This document shows, piece by piece, positions 33,666-42,199 of a DNA stretch of 59,850 nt (positions within the stretch are counted from its first letter, which is position 1; each line of letters opens with the position of its first letter). Below the pieces are notes generated by a model. That model saw only the letters and a list, made by a program, of their open reading frames with translations, was not told the origin of the DNA and did not search any database. Origin of the DNA: JBFEYJ01 sp041563315 (lineage in GTDB: Bacteria > Pseudomonadota > Gammaproteobacteria > Thiohalomonadales > Thiohalomonadaceae); the NCBI GenBank assembly GCA_041563315.1, contig JBFFNE010000009.1:1-59850 (forward strand), given 5' to 3'. A program made the position numbers and the translations under genes.

Positions 33666-35183
33666 TTATTCCTGTGGGGTTTGGTGTCTGGCCTGACGTT
33701 TTGGTGTGGCCGTTCGCGATCTGCCAAGGGGCTTGAAGGGTTGCTTGACGGCGAAGGGCGGCGTCCCTTTGAGGCCGCTGCTGGCGAAGTCTGCGGAGAG
33801 CGCTGCCTCGGCTGTTGCCGGGTCGATACTTAGCGGTCCGCCCAGCGCCTGATGTAGCAGGGTGAACAGGCGCAGCAACTGGATTTGATGGGTCTGGCCG
33901 ATCTGTGCGTAGAGCCAGTCGCTCAGTGCAAGGAAACGGCCAAAGGGTGCTGCACCCAGGATCAGCGGCAGGGTGGTAGTGAAGCGACCGGCATTGGCGA
34001 TGAGGTCCCAATAGCGGGCGAAGCGGGCAAGACGCTGCATCTCGGCAAAGTCGATGCGGTCGGTGGCCAGCACATTGTAGGGCGGGGTGGGCTGGAAGCG
34101 CATGGTGAAGGCCTCGCTGTGGCGGGCGATGGGCGCACCGCGCAGGCGCTTGAGGATACCGACCTGGATCTCGTGGGGAGTAAGTGCGACCAGTCGGTCG
34201 AAGCCGGCGGCGAAGCTTTCCCTGTCCTCGCCCGGTAGGCCGATGATGAGATCCACATGCAGGTGGGCGTGGCTCTCGTTGCGCAGCCAGCGCAGGTTGC
34301 TCTCGGTTCGGGCATTGTCCTGCTGGCGGCTGATGAGGGCCTGCACTTCGGGGTTGAAGCTCTGCACACCGATTTCGAACTGCAGCGATCCTGGGGGAAA
34401 GCGCTGGATCACTGACTTGAGCGATTCGGGCAGGCGGTCGGGGATGAGTTCGAAGTGCAGGAATAGCTCATCGCTCATCCGCTCGAGAAAGAATTCCATG
34501 ATGCGGAGGCTCTGCTCGACCTTGAGGTTGAAGGTGCGGTCGACGAACTTGAAGCGGCGCAGGCCGCGTCGGTAGAGCGCATCCATCTCCGCCAGGAAGA
34601 CGTTGAGATCGAACGGGGTGGCGGTCTTGTCCAGTGCCGAGAGGCAGAATTCGCACTTGAAGGGGCAGCCACGTGAGGCCTCGACGTAGACCACCCGGTG
34701 CTGCAGGTCGTGGTCGCTGTAATGCTGATAGGGCAGTTGCAGGGCCTCCAGCCGGTAGGGTGCCGGCGTGATGAGCTTTTCTGCCGGGCGCTCCCCAGCA
34801 AGCAAGCGCTCACACAGGCGGGCGAAGGTCAGTTCTCCCTGGCCGCTGATGACGTAATCGGCGAGTGCGATGACAGGCTGTCCGGCCTGCTCGTAACTCA
34901 CCTCCGGACCGCCCAGCACGACCACCACCTCGGGTCGGACCTGCTTGAGGATCGCCACCAGCTCCTCGCACTCGCGAGCATTCCAGATATAGACACCAAG
35001 GCCGATGATGCGCGGTTTGCCTGCCAGTAACTGCTCGGCGATGTCGATGGGTCGCTGTTTGATGGTGAACTCGAGCAGCGCCGTGCGTTCCTCCAGCGCC
35101 CCCATGTTGGCCAGCAGATAGCGCAGCCCTAGTGAGGCATGGCTGTAACGGGCGTTGAGGGTGGTGAGTAGGATGTCAGCCAT
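33666..35183 (-). CDS. B12-binding radical SAM protein (DUF4080)
   Basis: The 505-residue protein has an N-terminal B12-binding-like Rossmann part (LLTTLNARYSHASLGLRYLLANMG, GLGVYIWNARE, VVVLGGPEVS). The radical SAM cluster motif CPFKCEFC is at about 172-179, with FVDRTFNL and a C-terminal DUF4080 region. The reaction is unknown; the family probably performs methylations or rearrangements. No partner gene is evident. Confidence 0.87.
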   Translation of the reverse strand: MADILLTTLNARYSHASLGLRYLLANMGALEERTALLEFTIKQRPIDIAEQLLAGKPRIIGLGVYIWNARECEELVAILKQVRPEVVVVLGGPEVSYEQAGQPVIALADYVISGQGELTFARLCERLLAGERPAEKLITPAPYRLEALQLPYQHYSDHDLQHRVVYVEASRGCPFKCEFCLSALDKTATPFDLNVFLAEMDALYRRGLRRFKFVDRTFNLKVEQSLRIMEFFLERMSDELFLHFELIPDRLPESLKSVIQRFPPGSLQFEIGVQSFNPEVQALISRQQDNARTESNLRWLRNESHAHLHVDLIIGLPGEDRESFAAGFDRLVALTPHEIQVGILKRLRGAPIARHSEAFTMRFQPTPPYNVLATDRIDFAEMQRLARFARYWDLIANAGRFTTTLPLILGAAPFGRFLALSDWLYAQIGQTHQIQLLRLFTLLHQALGGPLSIDPATAEAALSADFASSGLKGTPPFAVKQPFKPLGRSRTATPKRQARHQTPQE

Positions 35184-35244
35184 GGCGGGTCAGTTTCGTG
35201 CGAATGGGCAGAGGGTAGCAGATCGGGGCATTTCAAAAACAAAT

Positions 35245-35373
35245 CCACCGCAAAGGCGCGAAGAGAGTCGTTTTCGTCAGTTGCCTCTTCCGTTGGAGGT
35301 TTTAGGATACGCGTGAAGCCACAATTTTTCACCGCAAATCATTCCTTGGCGCACTTTGCGTCTTTGCGGTGAA
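35245..35373. repeat. Inverted-arm intergenic element, copy B (129 bp)
   Basis: Left arm 35245-35266 (CCACCGCAAAGGCGCGAAGA) and right arm 35344-35373, whose reverse complement begins TTCACCGCAAAGACGCAAAG. An extra CACCGCAAA lies near 35330. It lies between divergent genes, and its right arm ends 70 bp before the GTG at 35444. Confidence 0.8.
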
Positions 35374-35443
35374 GAGGTTTTTTGCCTTGACAGGTGCACC
35401 ATTGGAAGCGAGGGTGTGGGCTTTATTCGGGTAAGGGATCACA

Positions 35444-36202
35444 GTGGCGATACTCTGGAGTAAGCAGGAGGACGGCAGCCGCTACGAGGTGCGTTCGGCG
35501 GGTAACACCCGGCGGCTCTATACCAATGGCGTGTTCCACAGTCAGTACAATCCGTCCAACCCAGTGACCGGCAGTGTTTGGGATTTGTTACTGTTGCCTG
35601 CCTTTTTCCGGCCACGGGAGCTCCGTCGGGTGCTGGTACTGGGCGTAGGCGGCGGTGCGGTGATCCGCCAGCTTAACCACTTCCTGCAACTGGAAGTCAT
35701 CGTCGGCATCGAGCTCAACCCTGTGCACCTGGAGGTGGCTCGGGAGTTCTTCGACGTGGAGGCGGCGAACGTGGAACTGCATCAGGATGATGCGCTATGG
35801 TGGGTAAAGCAGTACCGAGGCGAGCCGTTTGATCTCATAATCGATGATCTATTCAATGACAACGAAGGCGACCCGCAGCGTGCCGTTGCGGGCGATCTTT
35901 CCTGGTTTCGTCAGTTGCTCAAGCGGTTGGCTCCGGCGGGGACGCTGGTAACCAATTTCGGCTCACCAGAGGAGCTCGGGGCCTGCGGCTGGTTTACCGA
36001 TGAGCGCATCCGCCAGGCATTTCCCGCCGCCTTCAAGCTCACCACGGCGCTGTATGAAAATGCCATCGGGGCGTTCCTGCGCCAGCCGGCAGAGGGTAGT
36101 GAGTTGCGGCGCAATCTGGCGGAGTGGCCCGAACTGGATGGCACGAGGTCGCGCTGTCGCCTGAATTATGCCATCCGCCGTCTGGGTGTACGCCACGGGT
36201 GA
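35444..36202 (+). CDS. Spermidine synthase-like methyltransferase-fold protein
   Basis: The 252-residue product has the spermidine-synthase/SAM fold: RVLVLGVGGGAVIRQLNHFL (about 65-84), VGIELNP with the acidic ligand, ELHQDDALWWVKQY and FDLIIDDLFND. The GTG start has AAGGG about ten bases upstream. Polyamine specificity residues were not identified, so it may be an aminopropyltransferase or an RNA/protein methyltransferase. Confidence 0.78.
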   Translation: MAILWSKQEDGSRYEVRSAGNTRRLYTNGVFHSQYNPSNPVTGSVWDLLLLPAFFRPRELRRVLVLGVGGGAVIRQLNHFLQLEVIVGIELNPVHLEVAREFFDVEAANVELHQDDALWWVKQYRGEPFDLIIDDLFNDNEGDPQRAVAGDLSWFRQLLKRLAPAGTLVTNFGSPEELGACGWFTDERIRQAFPAAFKLTTALYENAIGAFLRQPAEGSELRRNLAEWPELDGTRSRCRLNYAIRRLGVRHG

Positions 36203-36267
36203 TACAGTTGTTTCTGTAACATTTAGTCCTTACTCTTGTGCTCTCCATTAACTGATCGAGTCGAATC

Positions 36268-37233
36268 ATGTCTGCAGCAAAAGGCTCCCTGCAGGAGAGC
36301 ATTGCCAAACAACGCAAGGCGCTGAGCGCAATGATGAAAGCGCCACTGCTTCAGGTCGCGGAGGCTTGCGTTCCCGTGTGGCATGATAGGGCCAAACTGG
36401 ATGAGCTGTTGCTAAAGTCACTGGCTGACATTCCGTTCTGCAAATTCCTCTACGCCCTCGACCCGCACGGGGTCCAGGTGAGCAGCAATATCAGTGATGA
36501 GGGATTGATCGAAAAGGATTTTGGCCGGGACCGCTCATCGCGCCCTTATATGCAGCAGATCAAGGTCGGCAAGGGCTTTCTGCTCTCAGAGGCCTACATC
36601 AGCCTGCGTGCCGGTCGTCCCTCACTCACGGCACTGAAGACGGTGTTTGATGAGGCCGACAATCTGATCGGTTATGTCGGTGCCGATTTCGACCTGCGTG
36701 ATCTGCCGCTGACCCGGGAGCTTTACGACGAGCCGACCTCCTGGCTGCAGATCAAGGGTGATCCGGCGATCCGCGGCACGGTGTTCCATCAGACCCGTAC
36801 TGACAGCCGCATGGACACGCATCTTGACGAGGTGCTCGGGGTGATGGAAGAGCTGATCCTGGAGCACGGCGTGTTCCACTCCAAACTCCACTTCTCCAGC
36901 AGTCGGGCCACCATCTGGTTGGTGGATGATCCCTACCGCTATCGTTTGCTGGACATCGATATGCTGACCGACCCCGATATCTGCCTGGCTTACCCCCGGC
37001 GCCCCTACCCGGAGGGTGCGGTGGTGCCGCCGGGGCAAATTCGTGATCTGCTTGAGGGGCTGCGCGAGCTGCGCTTTATGGACGAGATGTTCTACCTGCG
37101 CTCGGGGACCCTCAATATCTTCAACGGTATGATCAGTCTGACCTTCTCCTGCGATGGCTCCCACTATATCCCCTGGGATGAATTCCTTAACCGTGAGCAC
37201 GCGTTCTGGGTGAGCCATCTCACGCGGGGTTAA
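36268..37233 (+). CDS. Stand-alone PDC/Cache sensor protein
   Basis: The 321-residue protein has a PDC/Cache-type domain: FLYALDPHGVQVSSNIS, DRSSRPYMQQIKVGKGFLLSEAYISLRAGRPSLTALKTV and GYVGADFDLRDLPL. This is normally the periplasmic sensor of receptors. No membrane segment, signal peptide, HAMP, kinase, GGDEF or MCP output domain is visible. The C-terminal about 120 residues are unrecognised. It may be a cytosolic ligand-binding protein. A terminator follows at 37404. Confidence 0.75.
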   Translation: MSAAKGSLQESIAKQRKALSAMMKAPLLQVAEACVPVWHDRAKLDELLLKSLADIPFCKFLYALDPHGVQVSSNISDEGLIEKDFGRDRSSRPYMQQIKVGKGFLLSEAYISLRAGRPSLTALKTVFDEADNLIGYVGADFDLRDLPLTRELYDEPTSWLQIKGDPAIRGTVFHQTRTDSRMDTHLDEVLGVMEELILEHGVFHSKLHFSSSRATIWLVDDPYRYRLLDIDMLTDPDICLAYPRRPYPEGAVVPPGQIRDLLEGLRELRFMDEMFYLRSGTLNIFNGMISLTFSCDGSHYIPWDEFLNREHAFWVSHLTRG

Positions 37234-37403
37234 ATACTGCCGATGCGCGGTCAAGATCCCATGTGCGGTTTTGGGTTAAATTGCCTACATGAGTATAGGA
37301 TTTATCCTACAGCGTGTAGGACGCCGTTCAGGGTATTATCTTTCCACGCGCTGCAGGGAGGCAGTCGAGGACAAGCAGCAGAAAACTCCGTTAAGGAAGA
37401 CGG

Positions 37404-37428
37404 TCGGCCAGGGAAGGCCGAATTTTTT
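37404..37428 (+). terminator. Intrinsic terminator after the PDC-sensor gene
   Basis: TCGGCC-AGGGAA-GGCCGA is a perfect 6-bp stem followed by ATTTTTTA. It fits rho-independent termination of the plus-strand gene ending at 37233. Confidence 0.7.
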
Positions 37429-37450
37429 ACTCCCAAATTTTGCTTTTATT

Positions 37451-37475
37451 GACGGGCTTTTGCCGGTCTTTTTTT
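37451..37475 (+). terminator. Second terminator-like hairpin
   Basis: GACGGGC-TTTT-GCCGGTC, a 7-bp stem with one mismatch, is followed by TTTTTTT. It may back up the terminator 30 bp upstream. Confidence 0.55.
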
Positions 37476-37564
37476 GTCCGTAACATCCTGCTTTTTTCAC
37501 CGGTCACGCCCCGCTTGAAGCCCTGCAATCGAGCTAAGGATTGCTGAAAGCGTCCTCGGCAGGC

Positions 37565-38449
37565 TCAGGTTTGAAGACCATGGTTTCTCTTATGTGCCGT
37601 TCCCAGCCGTTCATATTCGGCGATCACCTGCCCCCCCAGTAGCACGATTACCGCTCCTGCCTCCAGGCTGAGCAGGGCGATAATGGTGGTGGCAAAGGTC
37701 CCGTAAACCAAGTTGACTAGAGAGAGGGTAGCGAAATACCACACCAGGAAATGGCGCGTGAGCTCCCACAGCAGTGTGGCGGCAACACCTCCAATAAGCG
37801 CATGGCGAAGCGCAAGCTTGCCCACCGGCATGACCAGGTAGAGTGAGGTGAGCATCAGGACTTCACCGCCAACACCCACAAGATAAATCAACAGCGCGAC
37901 CGTCTGACTCAGGGGGATGTTCTCTCCCAGCAAGGAAATGCTTTGGGTGTCAAGACGGTGCAGTGCGCCGCTGACCATGCTGACGAGGAGAAAACCGATG
38001 GCGAGCACCAGGATATAGAGGTAGGGGATGACGGCGGAGACAAGGAAATGGCGTCGGCGGATCGCTACCCGATGAAAGAAGATCACCGACATGGCATTTT
38101 CCAATACAGTAAATGCCAGTGAGCTGAAAAACAGCAGGAACAGGGTGCCAACTATGCCGATTACCCTCCATTTATCGACAAAAGCGGCGATCTGCTCTGT
38201 GAGCTGGGCTTCCTGGCCGGGCGCCAGCAAGGCCAGATAGTAGCGGGTGGTCTCGAGCAGGAGTGCCGGGTCGAGTAACTGCGATAGCAGCACCAGAATC
38301 AATGCCAGCATCGGTACCAGTGACAGCAGTGTGTAGTAGGCCACTGCCCCGGCCAGCAGAAACCCTTGATTGGCGCGAAAGCCGATAACGACCCGGCGCA
38401 GAAAAGCGAAGGGGTGATTGATAAGCAGGGTCAGGCGCTTGGTGGGCAT
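37565..38449 (-). CDS. YihY-family inner membrane protein
   Basis: The product of about 294 aa (ATG 38449) has six membrane segments. YihY/UPF0761 landmarks are FLLAGAVAYYTLLSLVPMLALILVLLS and WRVIGIVGTLFLLFFSSLAFTVLENAMSVIFFHR, and MPVGKLALRHALIGGVAATLLWELTRH near the C-terminus. The family was once called RNase BN but has no shown nuclease activity. It converges with the PDC-sensor gene. Confidence 0.87.
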   Translation of the reverse strand: MPTKRLTLLINHPFAFLRRVVIGFRANQGFLLAGAVAYYTLLSLVPMLALILVLLSQLLDPALLLETTRYYLALLAPGQEAQLTEQIAAFVDKWRVIGIVGTLFLLFFSSLAFTVLENAMSVIFFHRVAIRRRHFLVSAVIPYLYILVLAIGFLLVSMVSGALHRLDTQSISLLGENIPLSQTVALLIYLVGVGGEVLMLTSLYLVMPVGKLALRHALIGGVAATLLWELTRHFLVWYFATLSLVNLVYGTFATTIIALLSLEAGAVIVLLGGQVIAEYERLGTAHKRNHGLQT

Positions 38450-38570
38450 CAATTGACCATACCTGATTCACTGAAGCCGTCAATATGAGATGAAACCGTA
38501 TCCGCACGGCATTGTCGGCGGCGGATAACTTCAGTGTATCCTCCACGCTGTAAAGTGGAGAAAATTAATC

Positions 38571-38987
38571 ATGACAGAGAATAATAATCTGAAACCGGCG
38601 CTATCGCCCCAATTGTTCTGGAGGGTGTTGGTTGCCGGTAATTTAATGAGCCTGGCCGTCGTGCTGTTTGTTTTTCATCGCATGGCGGATGCGGCTATGG
38701 CACCAGGTCTCGGTGGTTGGTTGCTGGTTACCGGTGTGCTAACGGTGGCGCCTTCACTGCTTTTCCATCGCCATGTCGCCCGGCGCCAGCGCCAACAGGT
38801 TGCTGAGAATGCCTCCGACAACACGCGGCAGCTCGCCCAGTTCAATCAGGTCATCGTGGCCTGTGCCCTTGCCGAGCTGCCTGGCTTGATGGGCGGGGTC
38901 TACTACCTTTTCGCTCGTGAGTGGGGTGGCACCCTGGCGTTGGTGGCAGTGACTGTAATACTGCTGGTGAAGGCCAGGCCACGCTGA
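38571..38987 (+). CDS. Hypothetical inner-membrane protein, 138 aa
   Basis: The 138-residue protein has four predicted membrane segments (about 17-38, 44-62, 85-110, 115-135) and short loops. Function unknown. It is divergent from yihY and reads toward the dienelactone hydrolase-like gene. Confidence 0.65.
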   Translation: MTENNNLKPALSPQLFWRVLVAGNLMSLAVVLFVFHRMADAAMAPGLGGWLLVTGVLTVAPSLLFHRHVARRQRQQVAENASDNTRQLAQFNQVIVACALAELPGLMGGVYYLFAREWGGTLALVAVTVILLVKARPR

Positions 38988-39074
38988 GGCCTTGTCGGAA
39001 GACGGCCGCCTGATCGTCTATGCTCACTGTCTCCAGGGTGTTGAACTCCATCGGCATGAGCACAGGGGGTTGAG

Positions 39075-39860
39075 ATGAAAAACCAGTTGGCAATTCTCGC
39101 ATTGTTATGGCTCCCCTTGGGGGTGCAGGCCGCGCTGGTGGGTGAAGAGATCACCTATCAGAGCGGTGATCTCGTGCTCAAGGGTTACCTTGCCTACGAC
39201 AACAAGATACCGGGTAAGCGCCCCGGGGTGCTGGTGGTCCATGAATGGTGGGGCCATAACGACTATGTCCGTGAACGTGCCAGGATGCTGGCTAAACTCG
39301 GTTACACCGCGCTGGCGCTGGATATGTACGGCGAGGGAAAGCAGGCGGCACATCCCGAGGATGCGGGCAAGTTCGCCGCTGAGGTGCGCAGCAACATGCC
39401 ACAGGCGGAGCAGCGCTTTCGTGCGGCCCTGACGCAGCTGCGCGTGCATCCCACGGTCGATGCACAGAAGATCGCCGCTATCGGTTACTGCTTTGGTGGC
39501 GGAATCGTGCTAGAAATGGCCCGACGCGGTATCGATCTTGATGGGGTAGTCAGCTTCCACGGCAGCCTGGGCACCGACAGGCCTGCCAGGGAGGGGGAGG
39601 TGAAGGCCAGTATACTGGTGCTGAACGGGGGCGGCGATCCCATGGCCGGACCCGAGCAGATCAAGGCCTTCAAGGAGGAGATGGACCAGGCGGGCGTGGA
39701 CTACACCTTTATCAGTTACCCCGGTGCCAAGCACGCCTTTACCAATCCAATGGCCGACCATTTCGGCCGGGAGTTCAGCCTGCCGCTGGCCTATCACGCC
39801 GGTGCGGACAAGCAGTCCTGGGCCGAGATGAAGCGCTTTTTGGCCAAGCAGTTCGAGTAG
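39075..39860 (+). CDS. Dienelactone hydrolase-family protein with signal peptide
   Basis: The 261-residue protein has a signal peptide (MKNQLAILALLWLPLGVQA). It then has GVLVVHEWWGHNDYVRERARMLAKLGYTALALDMYG, the Cys nucleophile in GYCFGGG (about 137-143), VLNGGGDPMAG and GAKHAFTNP with the catalytic His. The Cys-Asp-His arrangement is that of dienelactone hydrolases. It is exported. It precedes a sugar-dehydrogenase-like gene by 7 bp. Confidence 0.88.
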   Translation: MKNQLAILALLWLPLGVQAALVGEEITYQSGDLVLKGYLAYDNKIPGKRPGVLVVHEWWGHNDYVRERARMLAKLGYTALALDMYGEGKQAAHPEDAGKFAAEVRSNMPQAEQRFRAALTQLRVHPTVDAQKIAAIGYCFGGGIVLEMARRGIDLDGVVSFHGSLGTDRPAREGEVKASILVLNGGGDPMAGPEQIKAFKEEMDQAGVDYTFISYPGAKHAFTNPMADHFGREFSLPLAYHAGADKQSWAEMKRFLAKQFE

Positions 39861-39867
39861 GCGCTGC

Positions 39868-41016
39868 ATGACGATGTGGCGGCCCCCGTCCCTGCCAGGG
39901 CTGGTAGCACTTGTGCTGCTCTGGCCGATGACCGTGGCTTGCAGCCAGAGCGGTACGCTGCAAGCCCTGCAGCCCATGTTTGGCGGGCTGCGTTTTTCTC
40001 AGCCGGTAGCGCTACTGCAGACGCCGCAGCCGAGCCCGCACTGGTTTGTGGTGGAGAAGGGCGGCCGGGTGTTGCGCCTTGAGGGTGAGGGGGTGGAGGC
40101 CAAGCGGGCGGTCTTTATCGACCTTGGCGATCGGGTGGATGCCGGACCGACCGAGGCCGGTCTGCTCGGCATGGCCTTTCATCCGCAGTTTGCCCGCAAC
40201 AATCTCGTCTACCTCTCTTACACTCGTGGCCGCCCGTTGACCTCGGTGCTGTCGCGCTTCAAAAGTTCGGATGGCGGACTGACCCTGGAGCCGGCGAGTG
40301 AGGAGGTCCTGCTGGAGGTACCCCAGCCCTATGGCAACCACAACGGCGGGCAGCTCGCCTTTGGTCCCGACGGTTACCTCTATTACGGCTTGGGGGATGG
40401 CGGTGCGGGTGGTGATCCTCATGGTCATGGCCAGAACATCGACACCCTGCTGGGGGCGATGTTGCGCCTGGATATCGACGGTGACGCCCCCTATGCCATT
40501 CCGCAGGACAATCCCTTTGCCCAAGGGGGCGGTCGCCCCGAGATCTACGCCTGGGGATTGCGCAATCCCTGGCGCTGGAGCTTCGATCGCAACACGGGTG
40601 AGCTGTGGGTAGGGGATGTAGGGCAGAATGCCTGGGAGGAGATCGACCGTGTTAGCGCCGGTGATAACCTTGGCTGGAATCTGTGGGAGGGCAGTCATTG
40701 TTACCAGCGTGGCGCGTGTCGTAGCGAAGGGATGCGCATGCCAGTGGCTGAATACTCTCATCAGGACGGCTGTTCGGTAACCGGCGGCTATGTCTACCGT
40801 GGCAAGGCGCTGGCGGCGCTGTATGGCCACTATCTTTATGGCGATTTTTGCAGCGGCAGGATCTGGGAACTCGATTCCGGTAACATCAAGGCAGGCTCTC
40901 GTATACTGATGCTGAGCGATAAGCGTATCGCCTCGTTTGCCGAAGACCGCGAAGGCGAGCTTTACTTGCTCGATTTCGCTGCCGGGCGTATTTTTCGTTT
41001 GATAGCAGGAGAGTGA
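39868..41016 (+). CDS. PQQ-dependent sugar (glucose/sorbosone) dehydrogenase-type beta-propeller
   Basis: The 382-residue protein has a signal peptide with possible lipobox-like VACSQ. The six-bladed propeller features GLLGMAFHPQFARNNLVYLSYT, FGPDGYLYYGLGDGGAGGDPHGHGQN, YAWGLRNPWRWSFD and GDVGQNAWEEIDRV. The two His (about 158 and 178) positions fit the PQQ-type soluble glucose dehydrogenase group. It probably oxidises sugars in the periplasm. It is translationally close to the hydrolase-like gene upstream and a CigR-like gene downstream. Confidence 0.87.
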   Translation: MTMWRPPSLPGLVALVLLWPMTVACSQSGTLQALQPMFGGLRFSQPVALLQTPQPSPHWFVVEKGGRVLRLEGEGVEAKRAVFIDLGDRVDAGPTEAGLLGMAFHPQFARNNLVYLSYTRGRPLTSVLSRFKSSDGGLTLEPASEEVLLEVPQPYGNHNGGQLAFGPDGYLYYGLGDGGAGGDPHGHGQNIDTLLGAMLRLDIDGDAPYAIPQDNPFAQGGGRPEIYAWGLRNPWRWSFDRNTGELWVGDVGQNAWEEIDRVSAGDNLGWNLWEGSHCYQRGACRSEGMRMPVAEYSHQDGCSVTGGYVYRGKALAALYGHYLYGDFCSGRIWELDSGNIKAGSRILMLSDKRIASFAEDREGELYLLDFAAGRIFRLIAGE

Positions 41017-41025
41017 TGAGAACCA

Positions 41026-41361
41026 ATGAATAAGATGATTGCAGCGCTTGTGGCGGCGCTACTGTGCGCCCCTGCCATCGCCAAAAACGATATGGGTGAT
41101 CATGGGGCAAAGAAACTGTCACCCGGTATGGAGAAGAAGGTTTCCCGAGGCGGTCAGTTACCTCCCGGCTGGGAGAAAAGATTGCAAAAGGGAAAACCGT
41201 TAGCGTCCGATCTCTACTCTCGGGCACAACCGGTAACGGATACCATGCGGGTGAAGTTGCCGGTGGGGCCAACGGGAAGTGTGGAGATCAGGCTGGAGGG
41301 CAAGATCGTAAGGCTTCACAAGGCAACGCATGAAATTCTGGACGTATTCGACATTCGCTAG
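41026..41361 (+). CDS. CigR/RcnB-like small secreted protein
   Basis: The 111-residue protein has a signal peptide (MNKMIAALVAALLCAPAIA) and the CigR-like pattern KLSPGMEKKVSRGGQLPPGWEKRL, with KLSPG, PPGWEK and conserved basic residues. Related proteins are anti-virulence regulators or inner-membrane-associated factors. The specific role here is unknown. It follows the dehydrogenase gene by 9 bp. Confidence 0.7.
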   Translation: MNKMIAALVAALLCAPAIAKNDMGDHGAKKLSPGMEKKVSRGGQLPPGWEKRLQKGKPLASDLYSRAQPVTDTMRVKLPVGPTGSVEIRLEGKIVRLHKATHEILDVFDIR

Positions 41362-41399
41362 TGATGAAGTTCAGGTAAACGCGGTAAGGGGGAGTGGCG

Positions 41400-42101
41400 A
41401 TGAATGGCAAGACGTTCGCGGTCGTTTTTAGCGGCAAGATCGCTGAAGGGGCGTCCGTGGAGCAGGTCAAAGGCAACGTAGCCAAACTGTTCAAGGTCGA
41501 GGTGGCCAAGGTCGAGCGGCTGTTCTCCGGTGCGCGGGTGGCCATCAAGAAGGGCCTCGACGAGACCAGCGCGAAAAAATATCAGATGGCTTTGGCCAAG
41601 GCCGGTGCCCTGTGTGAGGTGGTGAAGGTCGCCGCGCCTGCTGCCGAGTCGCCAACCGCGGCGGTCACGTCGCCCAAGCCACCCCGCGCCGCCGCTGCTG
41701 CCTCCGGCGCGGCACAGGCGGATAGCCCCGGTCTGACCAAGTCTGTGGTCAAGCCGGCTCCCGGTACGCTCGGTGAGTTTGACCATGTCACACTGGAGCA
41801 ACCGGGTGTGGTGCTGGTCGAGCATCAGGAGGTGGCGCCACCGCAGTTTGACCTCGGCGGCCTGAGGTTGGATGAACCCGGGGCCACACTGGCAGAGCAC
41901 GAGGAGGTAGCGCCGCCAGAGGTGGATACCAGTGGACTGACGGTAGCGGAAACGGGGGCCGAGCTTGGTGAGGCTGAAACAGTGGCACCGATCCAGGTCG
42001 ATCTCAGCGGCCTGAGCATGGACGAGCCGGGGGCCACCCTGGTGGAACATGACGAGGTACCTGAGCCGCATATCGATACCAGCAAGCTCAGCGTCTCTTG
42101 A
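41400..42101 (+). CDS. Repeat protein with four 25-residue tandem repeats
   Basis: ATG 41400 (spacing from GGGGGA is right; GTG 41394 is not) gives about 233 aa. An N-terminal domain (about 1-75) with FAVVFSGKIAEGASVEQVKGNVAKLFKV resembles a small alpha/beta fold. An Ala/Pro-rich linker follows. Four tandem 25-residue repeats of the form LxLDEPGATLxEHxEVAPPxxDxSG then end the protein. No family is recognised, and there is no signal peptide. It may be a scaffold or surface-interaction protein. Confidence 0.75.
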   Translation: MNGKTFAVVFSGKIAEGASVEQVKGNVAKLFKVEVAKVERLFSGARVAIKKGLDETSAKKYQMALAKAGALCEVVKVAAPAAESPTAAVTSPKPPRAAAAASGAAQADSPGLTKSVVKPAPGTLGEFDHVTLEQPGVVLVEHQEVAPPQFDLGGLRLDEPGATLAEHEEVAPPEVDTSGLTVAETGAELGEAETVAPIQVDLSGLSMDEPGATLVEHDEVPEPHIDTSKLSVS

Positions 42102-42199
42102 GTCACAGCGAGACTCACCCCATGATGAGCTATACTCCCGCTCTGTCACGGCACGCGGGTTTGTGCTGTTTTCCATAATCCAACGGCGGAACATCCGGC

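Larger units (their letters stand above)
37234..37564. other. Gap with two terminator-like hairpins
   Basis: About 330 bp between the convergent PDC protein and YihY genes. Apart from the two hairpins listed separately, nothing is recognised. Short open frames here lack ribosome-binding sites. Confidence 0.5.
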
